Shown here one piece after another: positions 10,046 through 18,703 of a stretch of DNA of 64,000 nt; position 1 is the first letter of the stretch; each line of letters begins with the position of its first letter. The DNA is from Homalodisca vitripennis (lineage: Eukaryota; Arthropoda; Insecta; Hemiptera; Cicadellidae), in assembly GCF_021130785.1 (NCBI RefSeq), contig NC_060213.1, forward strand, positions 113,065,501-113,129,500, in the 5' to 3' direction. The translations under genes were made by a program, and so were the position numbers. The notes beneath the pieces were generated by a model that was not told the DNA's origin, did not search any database, and saw only the letters and a list, made by a program, of their open reading frames with translations.

Positions 10046-10365
10046 AGTCTCAAAAGAAATGTACAAAGTGTCAAGAAGAGAATAGAAAAGACTGTTATTG
10101 TAAGGAATTATATGATAAAATGAACAAATTAACTTTAGAAGAGAAAAAGTGTTACTTTTGTAAAGAAATTAAAAATATTTCTGAATTTAATAACTGGCAG
10201 TATAGTAAAGATAGAAAAGATGCTTTTTGCAAAGATTGTGCTAAAAAAATTTTCAGCGAAAGTTATAAAAACGAAATGCCTTGTGAATATGAAAAAAAAA
10301 TTCTACGATGGTTACCTAGTTATGCTAAACATTTACAAACAAAATATCATAATTCGAGAGTTTAA
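10042..10365 (+). CDS. zinc-binding protein (107 aa), degenerate tandem copy B
   Basis: A tandem duplicate of the preceding gene: the same start motif and opening MxxQKKCTKC, the same ending (KHLQTKYH..RV), and the same 3' flank (TTTAACATTTTCATCGTG after both). It has lost about 20 residues of the first module and one cysteine of the last finger (C104 position is Tyr), so only the middle module is complete. This suggests decay or sub-specialisation after duplication. Its last 41 nt overlap the opposite-strand BRO gene end. Confidence 0.7.
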   Translation: MESQKKCTKCQEENRKDCYCKELYDKMNKLTLEEKKCYFCKEIKNISEFNNWQYSKDRKDAFCKDCAKKIFSESYKNEMPCEYEKKILRWLPSYAKHLQTKYHNSRV

Positions 10366-11161
10366 CATTTTCATCGTGTAATTTAGATATTCTATAAATC
10401 AGTCGAGATTCTGCCATATTTGTAGTAAAATGATTTCCGTTGTATAAAATATTCAAAGATTCTTTCATTTGGTTATACAGATTGATAGAATTTGGTTCGT
10501 CATCAATGAACAAAATCTCTAATTCAGGATAATTTATTTTTAGATGTTTTAATCGGTTTGGTATTTCTCGTTTCTGAGCTCTGATAACATAATAAGGCCA
10601 TTCCCACATGTGATTCTTCTTAATTAATACAAAAACATGGTGTTTTTTCTTATCAAAATCTTTACATACCATACCATCTCTCTACATTAATTCCATTCGC
10701 AATTCTTGATTCTCTATTTTCAAGGATTTCATTTGACCTGAAATTTGTAACTGTTTTATTTCATCTTTTAACTGCTTATTTTCGTTTTTGAGTTTGTACT
10801 CACCATATTTTCTAATGGAAGGTAATACTTCTTTCGTAACCCAATTTTTAAACAATTTCGCTTCTGGTTTATGCGATCTCAAAATTAAAGAATAAAGTCC
10901 AGATTCATTAACGAAAACAGTGTTATTTTGGAAGTTTGAAGGTAAGCTATTTATAGCCCCCCTTATATTTAGATTAAAATAGAAGTTTTTATCATCTTCG
11001 TCAACGTTTATTCTGATCGTTTGCATAGTATTTTCATATTCTAGAATTTTTGCTACGTCTTTAGCCTTAAACCAGATCACATTGTTTTCGTCAACAATCG
11101 TAAAGATATGTTTGTTATTGAATTTTAGTTGATTATTGAGTAGGTCTACAACTGACTCCAT
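10325..11161 (-). pseudogene. bro: BRO-N domain protein, interrupted by an in-frame stop
   Basis: Frame 10682-11161 (159 aa) is a BRO-N domain: KAKDVAKILEYEN near residues 32-44, VNESGLYSLILRS near 86-98, and FKNWVTKEVLPSIRKYGEY, then a coiled coil. BRO-N proteins are DNA-binding proteins of baculoviruses and other large DNA viruses. A TAG at 10682-10684 ends it. The same frame continues three codons later as 10325-10672 (115 aa), which matches the C-terminal domain often following BRO-N (VFVLIKKN...IRAQKR). So one gene is cut by a nonsense codon, not by an indel. The start lies in TCTATCTAAATGG. Readthrough, or translation of two pieces, is possible but unproven. Confidence 0.85.
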
Positions 11162-11176
11162 TTAGATAGAAAAGAA

Positions 11177-11560
11177 ATTTAACTAGTAATTTTTATTTCG
11201 AGAATAAAGGCCAGATTCATTAACGAAAATAGTGTCAGGATGAAGATTTTGAAAGGGTCTATGGCATAGACTCTTGTAATTTATATATTTAAAGGCTATT
11301 TTCTCGTCATTATCAATATTATTTATGATAGCTTGTCTAGTATTTTCATATTGTAAAATTTCTGCAACATCTTTAGCCTTAAACCAAATTTCATTCTTTC
11401 GACAATCGTTACAATGTCTTTATTATTGAATGTAAGTTGATTATTGAGTAGGTCTACAACTGACTCAATTTAACTAGTAATTTTATTTCGAGAATAAAGG
11501 CCAGATTCATTAATGAAAATAGTGTTTTTTTGAAAGTTTGAAGGTAAGAACGATTCGTTC
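11177..11560 (-). pseudogene. decayed partial BRO copies
   Basis: Reverse-strand segments 11235-11475 repeat the start of the BRO gene (ESVVDLLNNQL, then KAKDVAEILQYENTRQ) with frame shifts and a lost TAAATGG (now CAATTTAACTAG). A stretch of about 56 bp ending in the GLYS-coding motif occurs at 11177-11234 and again at 11471-11526. This looks like unequal tandem duplication of the BRO gene followed by deletion. No intact frame remains. Confidence 0.75.
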
Positions 11561-11574
11561 CCCCCCTTGATTCA

Positions 11575-12310
11575 TCATTCTTTCGACAATCTTAAATATA
11601 TTGTTGTTTTACTCTCATTATTTAATAAATTTCCCTCAGAGTCTTGAACAGTTAAGACGATTTTTTGAATTCTTTTAATATTTTTTCTAATTGGAATATA
11701 ATCGATTTCATTCGGTTTTTCACTGATTTTTGATCCATAAGCAACATTTGGGAAAAAAGTGTACAAAATTTCAGATTCTTTGTGTAAATGTTCGGTATGA
11801 TTTTCAAAACTAGGTTCAACGAGATTACAATGTACTTCAATTACATCGAACGGTCTAAATTTTGGCGTTTTATTTCCTAAATATACCTGATTTGGCTCAA
11901 TAGTTTCTTGAACAAACCCTAACAAATCTACAATAATTGCTGAAAACATTATTCTTACTGGTGATTTTATTTGAATTTTATTAGAGAGATAATTTTTTTT
12001 GCATTTCAAACTTGTTTTCGTCAAAGTTTAAAGATTTATCTGATTGTTTGAATGTTTTCAGATAATTTTTAAGGGAATTTTTAATTTGATCGAAAGTATA
12101 ATATCCTTTGTTTAAACCATAATATTTTGTTATGTTCTTCTCACTAAATCCTATACAATAAGGAGAACTTTCACTAATATTTATTACAAAATTGTCAGAA
12201 TAAAAACCGCTTAAACCGATAAAATAATTTGATTCTTCCTCTAAGTGTATAGGATGTTCCAAGTTTAAAACTAATTTAGAGCTTTCTGAAGTCAACTTGA
12301 ACAGCTTCAT
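11575..12310 (-). CDS. minor (penton) capsid protein, single jelly-roll, interrupted by one frame change
   Basis: Vertex protein candidate of the virion. The N-terminal frame (11981-12310) reads LTSESSKL...YFIGLSGFYSDN. The C-terminal frame (11575-12024) has the VIEVHCNLVEPSFEN and ILYTFFPNVAYGSKI strands and ends IYLRLSKE, a pattern known from Polinton minor capsid proteins. The two frames overlap and switch at an 8-base T run (A run on the coding strand) near 11993-12000. The start is ATG 12310 in GAAAATGAAG, without the TAAATGG motif. It is divergent from the packaging ATPase, 40 bp away, so the two probably share a control region. Confidence 0.8.
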
Positions 12311-12350
12311 TTTCGCAAGCGTTGCTTCAAGATGAAAATCTTCTATTTAA

Positions 12351-13013
12351 ATGGAGAAATTTTTAAAGCAAAAAGATCAGATAAAACTTCAAACGTTTGA
12401 AGAAAATAAGAAAGATCAACCAATCAGATTGTTAATTGTTGGTTCAAGTGGATGTGGAAAAACAACTTTATTATTGAATTTTATCTACAATAGGTTGATT
12501 CCTTATTCCAATTTGTATGTTTTTAGTAAATCTTTAGAACAAGACGCCTATAAAAAATTACAAGAAAGATTTGAAAATATTGAGAAAAACTTAAACAAAA
12601 AAATATCACATTTTTATAATGCTTCCGAGGACATAGTTCCGTTAAGCGAATGTAAACCAAATTCTTTAATCGTTTTCGATGATTGTATTTTAGAAAATCA
12701 AGACGTTATTAAAGAATATTTCGTAATGTCTCGTCACAAAAACATATCTTGTATCTATCTTTCCCAATGCTTTTCAAAGGTTGATAAACAAGTTATAAGA
12801 AATAACCTGAATATGTTGTGTGTTTTTAAGCAAGACGATCACTATTCGAGAAAGATTTATAACAATTATGTGGGATCTGATATGAGTTTTAACCACTTTA
12901 TTGAGTTATGTGATAAAATTTGGAAGGAAGACTACGGATTTTTAACTATTAATCTAACTTTGAAGCCTAAAAATGGCAAATATTTGAATAAATTTTCCAA
13001 TATAAACGTGTGA
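12351..13013 (+). CDS. FtsK/HerA-type (A32-like) DNA-packaging ATPase (220 aa)
   Basis: Intact. Walker A GSSGCGKTT at residues 31-39, Walker B SLIVFDD near 104-110, and a sensor glutamine in CIYLSQ further on. At 220 residues it has the size of Polinton and virophage packaging ATPases. It would pump the element's DNA into preformed capsids. The start lies in TCTATTTAAATGG. It is the only core morphogenesis gene here without a break. Confidence 0.93.
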   Translation: MEKFLKQKDQIKLQTFEENKKDQPIRLLIVGSSGCGKTTLLLNFIYNRLIPYSNLYVFSKSLEQDAYKKLQERFENIEKNLNKKISHFYNASEDIVPLSECKPNSLIVFDDCILENQDVIKEYFVMSRHKNISCIYLSQCFSKVDKQVIRNNLNMLCVFKQDDHYSRKIYNNYVGSDMSFNHFIELCDKIWKEDYGFLTINLTLKPKNGKYLNKFSNINV

Positions 13014-13019
13014 TAACCT

Positions 13020-13235
13020 AGTTGTTTTCATGTTTTTACGTTCACGTTTACGTTTCGTGTTCTCGTTTTTACGTTCCACGTTCACGTTTTAAGTTTCACG
13101 TTCACGTTTTACGTTCCACGTTTCGTGTTCTCGTTTCGTGTTCACGTTTTACGTTCCGTGTTTCACGTTCCACGTTCACGTTTTACGTTCCGTGTTCACG
13201 TTTCGTGTTCACGTTTCCACGTTCCACGTTTCAAA
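13020..13235. repeat. ACGTT-rich minisatellite inside the Polinton
   Basis: About 215 bp built from shuffled short units such as TTCACGTTTTACG and TTCCACGTTTCGTG, with dozens of ACG/CGT and CACGTT palindromic cores. It lies between the ATPase stop and the next TAAATGG start. The open frame through it is repetitive and I do not regard it as a gene. It is the only CpG-dense tract in the interior. Confidence 0.85.
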
Positions 13236-13249
13236 ATTTTCCTAAATAA

Positions 13250-14559
13250 ATGGCGAACGTAACTTCAGAAGAAGCAAAAAAACTTGATCAAATAGAAAAG
13301 AAATTAATCAAAGAATTTAAAGAACAGATTCGAATTGATGAAAAAGAACAAGAATTTATTCAAAAAATTAATCAACCTGTAACTTCTGCAATAAAAAATG
13401 TTGAGGGCAAAATTGAAAATGTTTTAAGCGATAATCAAAATTTAATGAATTTGGTTCCAGTTGTACGACAATTTGCTGATATTTCGATTCCAGAATCTGA
13501 GTTTGAATTGCCAAAATTACCATCTTCAACACCATTTAGACCTCGAATCATTGAAGACTCTACCATAGTTGAACCAATAAGTCCTGGAACAACGGATATA
13601 ATAATTGGTGAAATTGGTAAAAAATTTCTTCCTAGAGCAAAGGATGATAAATTTGGTTTGTATTGGGACAGAAAAAAGAAAAGTTTTATGATTGGAAATT
13701 TGCCCGTGAATTTTGAGCATAATGATATCATTATTAATGAAAAAACATATAAAGGAACTCAAGGTTTATGGAGATTATTAACAGGCACTGATGTTCCAAA
13801 AGACGGTTTATATTCTGAAGAAGACTTGAAAAAGTATACAGAAATTTTATGGAAATCTGATTCAATTTACAAAAATAATGATCCATCAACTAAGAAACCA
13901 AAGTCAAGTAAAGGTAAAAAATATCTCAATTTGATTAAACCAATTTGGGAAAAAACGAATCGAAGGATCAGGTGTAAGAAAATACAGTGATAATAAGATT
14001 GAATACAGATATATCGACGATTTGACAAAACTCGATGGAATTATTAATTATATTTATGCTCAAGAAAAGGCTGGAAACAACAATTTTTTAAACGAAAAGA
14101 AAGCGATTAAAGATTTTATTTCGAACAAACTTGATGAAATGATTGAAAAAACCTGATGGAATTAAATATTTAAAACGAGTTTTGCCGGCAATAAGTTCAT
14201 CTATGATTGAAGGTAGCGGACTTTTGAATGATTTTATCAACAATTTACCTTTTGAATTACACGTGCCAACTTATCAGTATCTGGGGCCTGGCACAAAACT
14301 CGAAAAAAGACTAAAAAGAGGAGATACTGGTATAAATAAATTAGATCAAGCTGCTATGGAACACGATATTTTTTATGCAAAACATAGAGACACAAATTCC
14401 AGACATATCGCAGATAAAGTTTTGCAAGATAAGGCAATGGATAGATTTTTATCAAAAGATGCTAGTTTAGGTGAAAGATTTGTTGCGCTTCCAACAGCTG
14501 GAGCAATGTTTTTGAAGAGAAAACTAGGAATGGGAATCGAAGAGAACTTGAAATTTTAA
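13250..14559 (+). CDS. capsid-precursor-like protein with C-terminal phospholipase A2 domain, two frame changes
   Basis: The N-terminal frame (13250-13990) begins with a coiled coil (residues 5-60). It then has a conserved FGLYWD..FMIGN...DIIIN...YKGTQGLWRLLTG domain seen in other Polinton-like elements. The middle frame (about 13956-14157) continues it. The last frame (14143-14559) has the calcium-loop motif YLGPG (14278-14292) and the catalytic HDxxY (His at 14362, Asp next), matching parvovirus-type phospholipase A2. Breaks lie in A runs near 13950-13955 and 14147-14152. The motif I-E-G-S-G occurs twice, at 13959-13973 and 14206-14220, each time just before a domain. It fits the adenain cleavage pattern (M/I/L)xGx-G. 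The start lies in TAAATAAATGG. Confidence 0.8.
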
Positions 14560-14567
14560 CTATATAA

Positions 14568-15432
14568 ATGGAGGTGAATGTAAATTTCAGCAAAAATCAG
14601 AAAGAAAAAATAAAATCCGCCTTTAAGAAAAAAATACCCGTTAGTATTCAATTTAAAATAGATCAACTAAACAATGGCGAAGATAAGATATTTTTAACAA
14701 ATAGACAATACAATAAACTCGAAAAACATAAGAAAAACAATAAAGGAACCAGAATAGAATTTTCTTATAATCAGTTGAAAGAACTTAAAAATGGTGGACT
14801 TTTGAAAGATTTATTAGATTTTGGAGAAAATATTCCAGTTGTTAAAAATGTTGTTCCTTATGTTCGTAAAGCTGCTCCAATCGTTAAAAAGGATGTGATT
14901 CCTATTGTTCGAAACATTTTAAATTGGTTAGATAAAGAGTTGGAAGATGTTACAGGATCTGGATTAGATGAAAAAACTTTGAATTACGTGAAATCAAACA
15001 TCGGAAAAAAAATTTTAACCCTTAACATTCGGAGAATTGGAAGAAATCTGCAAAAACATTAAACATTTTAGAGGAATCTTCATGAGAGATACATTACCTG
15101 AAAAAGTTAAGAAATTTGAATGTGGAATTGTGAATTTAGACTCGATTATGGGAAGTGGAACGCATTGGGTTTGTTATTATAAGAATGATAAGAATGCCTG
15201 TTATTTTGATTCGTATGGAAGAATTGAGGACAAACCGCCGATAGAATTGATTAAATATTTGAAAAAATCAAGCGTCTACTACAATGACTCTCAGATTCAA
15301 GACTTTAACGATCCCCCAATTTGTGGACATTTGTGTATTTTTGTTTTGAATGAACTGAGTAATGGTAAAGATTTTAAAGAAGTTGTTAACAAATTATTGC
15401 TTAATAAATATGGATTCACAAAATATTTTTGA
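14568..15432 (+). CDS. core-peptide-like region plus adenain-type cysteine protease, one frame change
   Basis: The first frame (14568-15062) is basic, with FLTNRQYNKLEKHKKNNKG, then a LKNGGLLKDLL segment followed by a possibly amphipathic IPVVKNVVPYV stretch, then VTGSGLDEKTLNYV. The second frame (about 15019-15432) is the protease: H in GTHW (15163), D in YFDSYG (15208), Q in SQIQD and C in ICGH (15322), in adenain order. It would process capsid precursors. The frames change between about 15003 and 15021, beside an A8 run. The start lies in CTATATAAATGGAGG. The two parts are either one fused gene or two overlapping genes; the lack of a separate start motif for the protease favours fusion. 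Confidence 0.85.
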
Positions 15433-16543
15433 CGTATTTGGAACACAAATTATTCAAAATGTAGATAATAGTTTGAATTTTGATAGTTTGAGAAATGAGT
15501 TTGATAACAAGTTAGAAAATGTATTACAAAACCTTCCAGATTCAGATATGTTTGCTGTCGAGATTGAAGATTTTAAAGCAGAATATGATAACAAACTTGC
15601 AAATTTCATGAGTTCAAATGAAGTTGCTGATAAAATAAAAACATTGGAAAAAGAAGTTGATGATGGTGTAAAAAAATTATTTACCAATTTAATGTCTCAT
15701 ATCGAAAAAGCTGATAAAATTACTGAAGCGATCAAAGTTGAAAAGAATTATGTTAGTTTGGCTAATAAAAAAAGAATTGTCGGTGTTCGACCTGGTATTG
15801 ACAAACATGATGTTGTTGTTAAAGAACAAATTTTAAAACCTCTAAAATTATCAGAAAACATCGATATTGTTGATTTACATGATCCGAATGTTAAAAATGC
15901 CTTAGATTTTAAAGGAAAAAGAATTAGCGGTGTTAGTAAAGGAATTAATCCATTTGATGTTGTTGTAATGATTCAATTAGAAGATCCTATTAAAATGTTT
16001 AATGAACTAAAACAAAATTATGAGAATCATAAACAGCATGTTAAAGATTTTACAACAGAAGTCTATGAAAAACTTGAAGCGAGAAGTAAAAGATCTATAG
16101 AAAATTGTGATGAAAAATTTACAAATTTTGAGGAAAATTTCAATCTATATAAAGGCGATCTTTATGGAAAAATAACAAACTTTTTGGAACATTTCGCTAA
16201 ATTTCAAGAGGGTTTTAATGAAACCGATAGAAAAAATGGTGAAGTTTTTAAAAGAGTAGTTACTAATCAATCTTTACTTCATGATAAATTAATTAAACTA
16301 GAAGAAAACTTTGGCGAAATTAATGAAAAAGTTATAAAAAATAAGCAGTCTTTTGATAAGTTTAGTTTAGATGCCACAAAAACTTTTGAGAATATTGATC
16401 ATAAACTCGTTGAATACAACGATTTATATCTCGATAAAGTAAATAAACTAGAAGAAAACTTTAATAAATTTAAAGAAGATGTTAATAAAACTTTTGAAAA
16501 TATTGATAACAGATTTAATGGAGTAGGCGGCTATGATGACTAA
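15410..16543 (+). CDS. fibre-like coiled-coil protein (377 aa)
   Basis: Intact. I chose ATG 15410 (within AATAAATATGG) over the upstream frame opening because it matches the element's start style; it overlaps the protease end. There are long heptad-rich segments near residues 25-110 and 200-365. Between them are two copies of a beta motif, KRIVGVRPGIDKHDVVV and KRISGVSKGINPFDVVV, about 47 residues apart. This resembles R-x-x-x-V-x-x-G/P-x-x-x-x-D-A/V repeats of phage and viral fibres. The C-terminal half repeats KLEENF and KTFENID. Probably a trimeric attachment or decoration fibre; this is inference. Confidence 0.7.
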   Translation: MDSQNIFDVFGTQIIQNVDNSLNFDSLRNEFDNKLENVLQNLPDSDMFAVEIEDFKAEYDNKLANFMSSNEVADKIKTLEKEVDDGVKKLFTNLMSHIEKADKITEAIKVEKNYVSLANKKRIVGVRPGIDKHDVVVKEQILKPLKLSENIDIVDLHDPNVKNALDFKGKRISGVSKGINPFDVVVMIQLEDPIKMFNELKQNYENHKQHVKDFTTEVYEKLEARSKRSIENCDEKFTNFEENFNLYKGDLYGKITNFLEHFAKFQEGFNETDRKNGEVFKRVVTNQSLLHDKLIKLEENFGEINEKVIKNKQSFDKFSLDATKTFENIDHKLVEYNDLYLDKVNKLEENFNKFKEDVNKTFENIDNRFNGVGGYDD

Positions 16544-16557
16544 TTTTCCTTATATAA

Positions 16558-16701
16558 ATGGCGCTCATATATTGTGTGGGATGTAAAGAAAAAACTGCAA
16601 CAAATGATATAAAATACTATGCAAACATCAATGGAGTTAAGAGAATTTCTGGAAAATGTGCTGAATGTAACGCTAAAAAGAGCCAATTTATAAAAACTTG
16701 A
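16558..16701 (+). CDS. small zinc-ribbon protein (47 aa), paralogue of the gene at 8593
   Basis: C6/C9 and C34/C37 CxxC pairs, a KT near the first pair and the tail KKSQFIK match the 59-residue protein at 8593-8772. It is very short, but it has the TATATAAATGG start motif and the same cysteine spacing, which argue that it is real. Function unknown; possibly a transcription or nucleic-acid accessory factor. Confidence 0.75.
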   Translation: MALIYCVGCKEKTATNDIKYYANINGVKRISGKCAECNAKKSQFIKT

Positions 16702-16727
16702 TTGAAATTTTTTCCTAATAAATAGAG

Positions 16728-17126
16728 ATGGCGGGACATTACAGTGCTTTCGATCTTTTTATCATGCAACACGAAAGAGATTTGAAAAAAGAACATTGGG
16801 ATGACATTTCTCAAAAATATGAATTATCCGAAGATATGATGAGATTATACGTAAACAAATTGAATTGGTATAACATTGCTAAATATCAAACTTTATCATC
16901 AGAGTTCATTCAAGAAAATATACATTATCAATTAAAAGATCATATGTCTGTTCTTTGTCTCTATCAACACTTGAGTATAAAGTTTTTGGATGAAAATAAA
17001 GATACAGTTGATTGGAACAATATTATAGATAGCGGTTACTATCCTGTGCAGATTTTATTGAAATATGTGACCGAGATCGCAAAATTTAAGGAAGAGAATC
17101 CTGAATATGACGAAGTAGATCATTAA
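16728..17126 (+). CDS. protein with W-xx-I / LS-xx-FI repeats (132 aa)
   Basis: Intact. It contains about four degenerate repeats of the form W/Y..I..yq.LS.eFI (HWDDISQKYELSEDMM, NWYNIAKYQTLSSEFI, HLSIKFLDENKDTVDWNNII). Similar repeats are found in proteins of iridoviruses, mimiviruses and other large DNA viruses, where their function is unclear. The start ATGGCGG follows CCTAATAAATAGAG, a displaced form of the usual start motif. About 120 bp without a gene separates it from the capsid gene. Confidence 0.65.
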   Translation: MAGHYSAFDLFIMQHERDLKKEHWDDISQKYELSEDMMRLYVNKLNWYNIAKYQTLSSEFIQENIHYQLKDHMSVLCLYQHLSIKFLDENKDTVDWNNIIDSGYYPVQILLKYVTEIAKFKEENPEYDEVDH

Positions 17127-17247
17127 AAATGACTCTAATCTTTTTAATTATTTTACTAAAATTTATATCTTTTCTTATAAAAACGTACATTAGATCGATG
17201 AAAAAATGATACATGATGTTTAAAATTTCTAAATTTTCTCTTATTAA

Positions 17248-18443
17248 ATGGCGGACTACAGAAAATATGCTAGTGATATTGAAAGGGCGGAGTTTAAAAA
17301 TTTCTATCCAATTAGTAAACAACATTTGAATGAACCGAATAAAAGAACTGAGTTTAATATTGATTTTGGAGATAATTTTTGCTCGTCTAACTTCCAGTTT
17401 TATATTTCTGGAACTTTAACAAAACAAGATGGTCAAGCATATCTTGGAACTGATAATGTTAGATTAATCGATAATTTTATACCGTTTTTATTTTCTAAGA
17501 TTGAAGTAAGAAAACACAATAAATTGATAGAAGAAGTCGAAAAATGTGGCCAATTAAGCACAATTAAAGGAACTATTTCGTATTCAAAAAGTGATGTTAT
17601 TTCTCAAACTTCTAATGGCTTTGAATCAGATTTTAAATTTGGTGTTTTTGAAGCAGCTGGAAATTTATCTCATTTTGGATTAGGATTTTTTGAAAATGTT
17701 ACTATTCCGATCTATAAAGGAGGATTTTATCTAAGTTTTATAAGAGCAGAAGACGATGATGTGATTCTGAAGACTGCAACTGGAAATGTTATGCCTGTTG
17801 ATGGAAAAAATAACAATTACAGATTTTTTTATTAGAGTTCCAATGATTGATTATAAAATCACGAGTAAAATAAGGTTGATTGATGAAATTACAAAAAGTC
17901 AAAACATTATGTTTAATTTTCTAGATTGGCAATGTATTGAACAAAAAGGTATTTCCGGAACAACTTATTCGTTCGATATCACAAATATTTATAGAAATAT
18001 CTTCAATCCCAAGTTCGTTATCATAGGTTTTCAAACAGATAGACAGAATAATCAAGAAAAAAATCCTTCAAAGTTTGATAGTTTTGGATGTAAAAAATAT
18101 CAGAGTAAAATTGAACGGTTCTTATTATCCAGATGAATTACAAAATTTAAACATTTCCGGAGGTCTTTTCAGAATCATGTATCAGATGTATCAAGATTTT
18201 AAGAAAGTTTACTGTAATAATAAGGAAATGTATTACAATCCTAAAGAATTTTTAGCGAATAGACCTATTTATGTCATTGATACAACAAAGAGTTTGACAA
18301 ATATTTCTGGTTCAAAGAACGATATAATTATCAATATGGATTTTCAAAAAGCTGTTACAAACGCGATTTGTTATGTTGTTGTTGTCTCTGAGAAATTTTT
18401 AGCCTATGATGTGATTAAGAACGATATTAGAGAAATTCAGTAG
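17248..18443 (+). CDS. double jelly-roll major capsid protein, two frame changes
   Basis: Three overlapping frames (17248-17835, 17786-18136, 18075-18443) line up as one protein of roughly 400 residues. It opens with ADYRKYASDIERAEFKNFYPIS, and has DNVRLIDNFIPFLFSKIEV in the first jelly roll. IRVPMIDYKITS lies at the domain junction, and KFLAYDVIKNDIREIQ closes the protein. This arrangement is that of Polinton hexon-like capsid proteins, which form the icosahedral shell. Frame changes lie in a T7 run near 17824-17830 and at a GG near 18084. The start lies in TCTTATTAAATGG. Confidence 0.82.
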
Positions 18444-18679
18444 TTAATGATGTTCATATTATTCTCTTTCATTCCCTCTAATACTTCAAAAATATACTCT
18501 TTCGCCACTGAAAAATCCCGATTTCTCCCGTAATAATCTTTATAATCGTACACATAATATCCTAAATAGTTGTACAATAGAATGAAATTATTTCTATTTA
18601 TCTCTGTTGTAGAAATGTAAACACAAACATTTGCGCTGAAAAATTTATATCTCGGCAGACTTAGTTCCATAATCTCCAT
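18437..18679 (-). CDS. unknown small protein (80 aa)
   Basis: Intact, on the opposite strand to the capsid gene, overlapping its end by a few bases. The start lies in TTTTTATAAATGGAG, which matches the element's start motif and is the main reason for calling it real. It is tyrosine-rich (YNYLGYYVYDYKDYYGR near residues 36-52) with no recognised domain. It is divergent from the next zinc-ribbon gene, 24 bp apart, with paired start motifs facing outward. Confidence 0.6.
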   Translation of the reverse strand: MEIMELSLPRYKFFSANVCVYISTTEINRNNFILLYNYLGYYVYDYKDYYGRNRDFSVAKEYIFEVLEGMKENNMNIINY

Positions 18680-18703
18680 TTATAAAAAAATCTTTTTGTT
18701 TAA

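Noticed and set aside
13022..13249. 75-codon frame between the ATPase and the capsid-precursor gene
   Set aside because: It consists of the ACGTT minisatellite and has no start motif.
15362..15409. Upstream extension of the fibre-like protein
   Set aside because: It would overlap protease codons; ATG 15410 has a start context close to that of the other genes.
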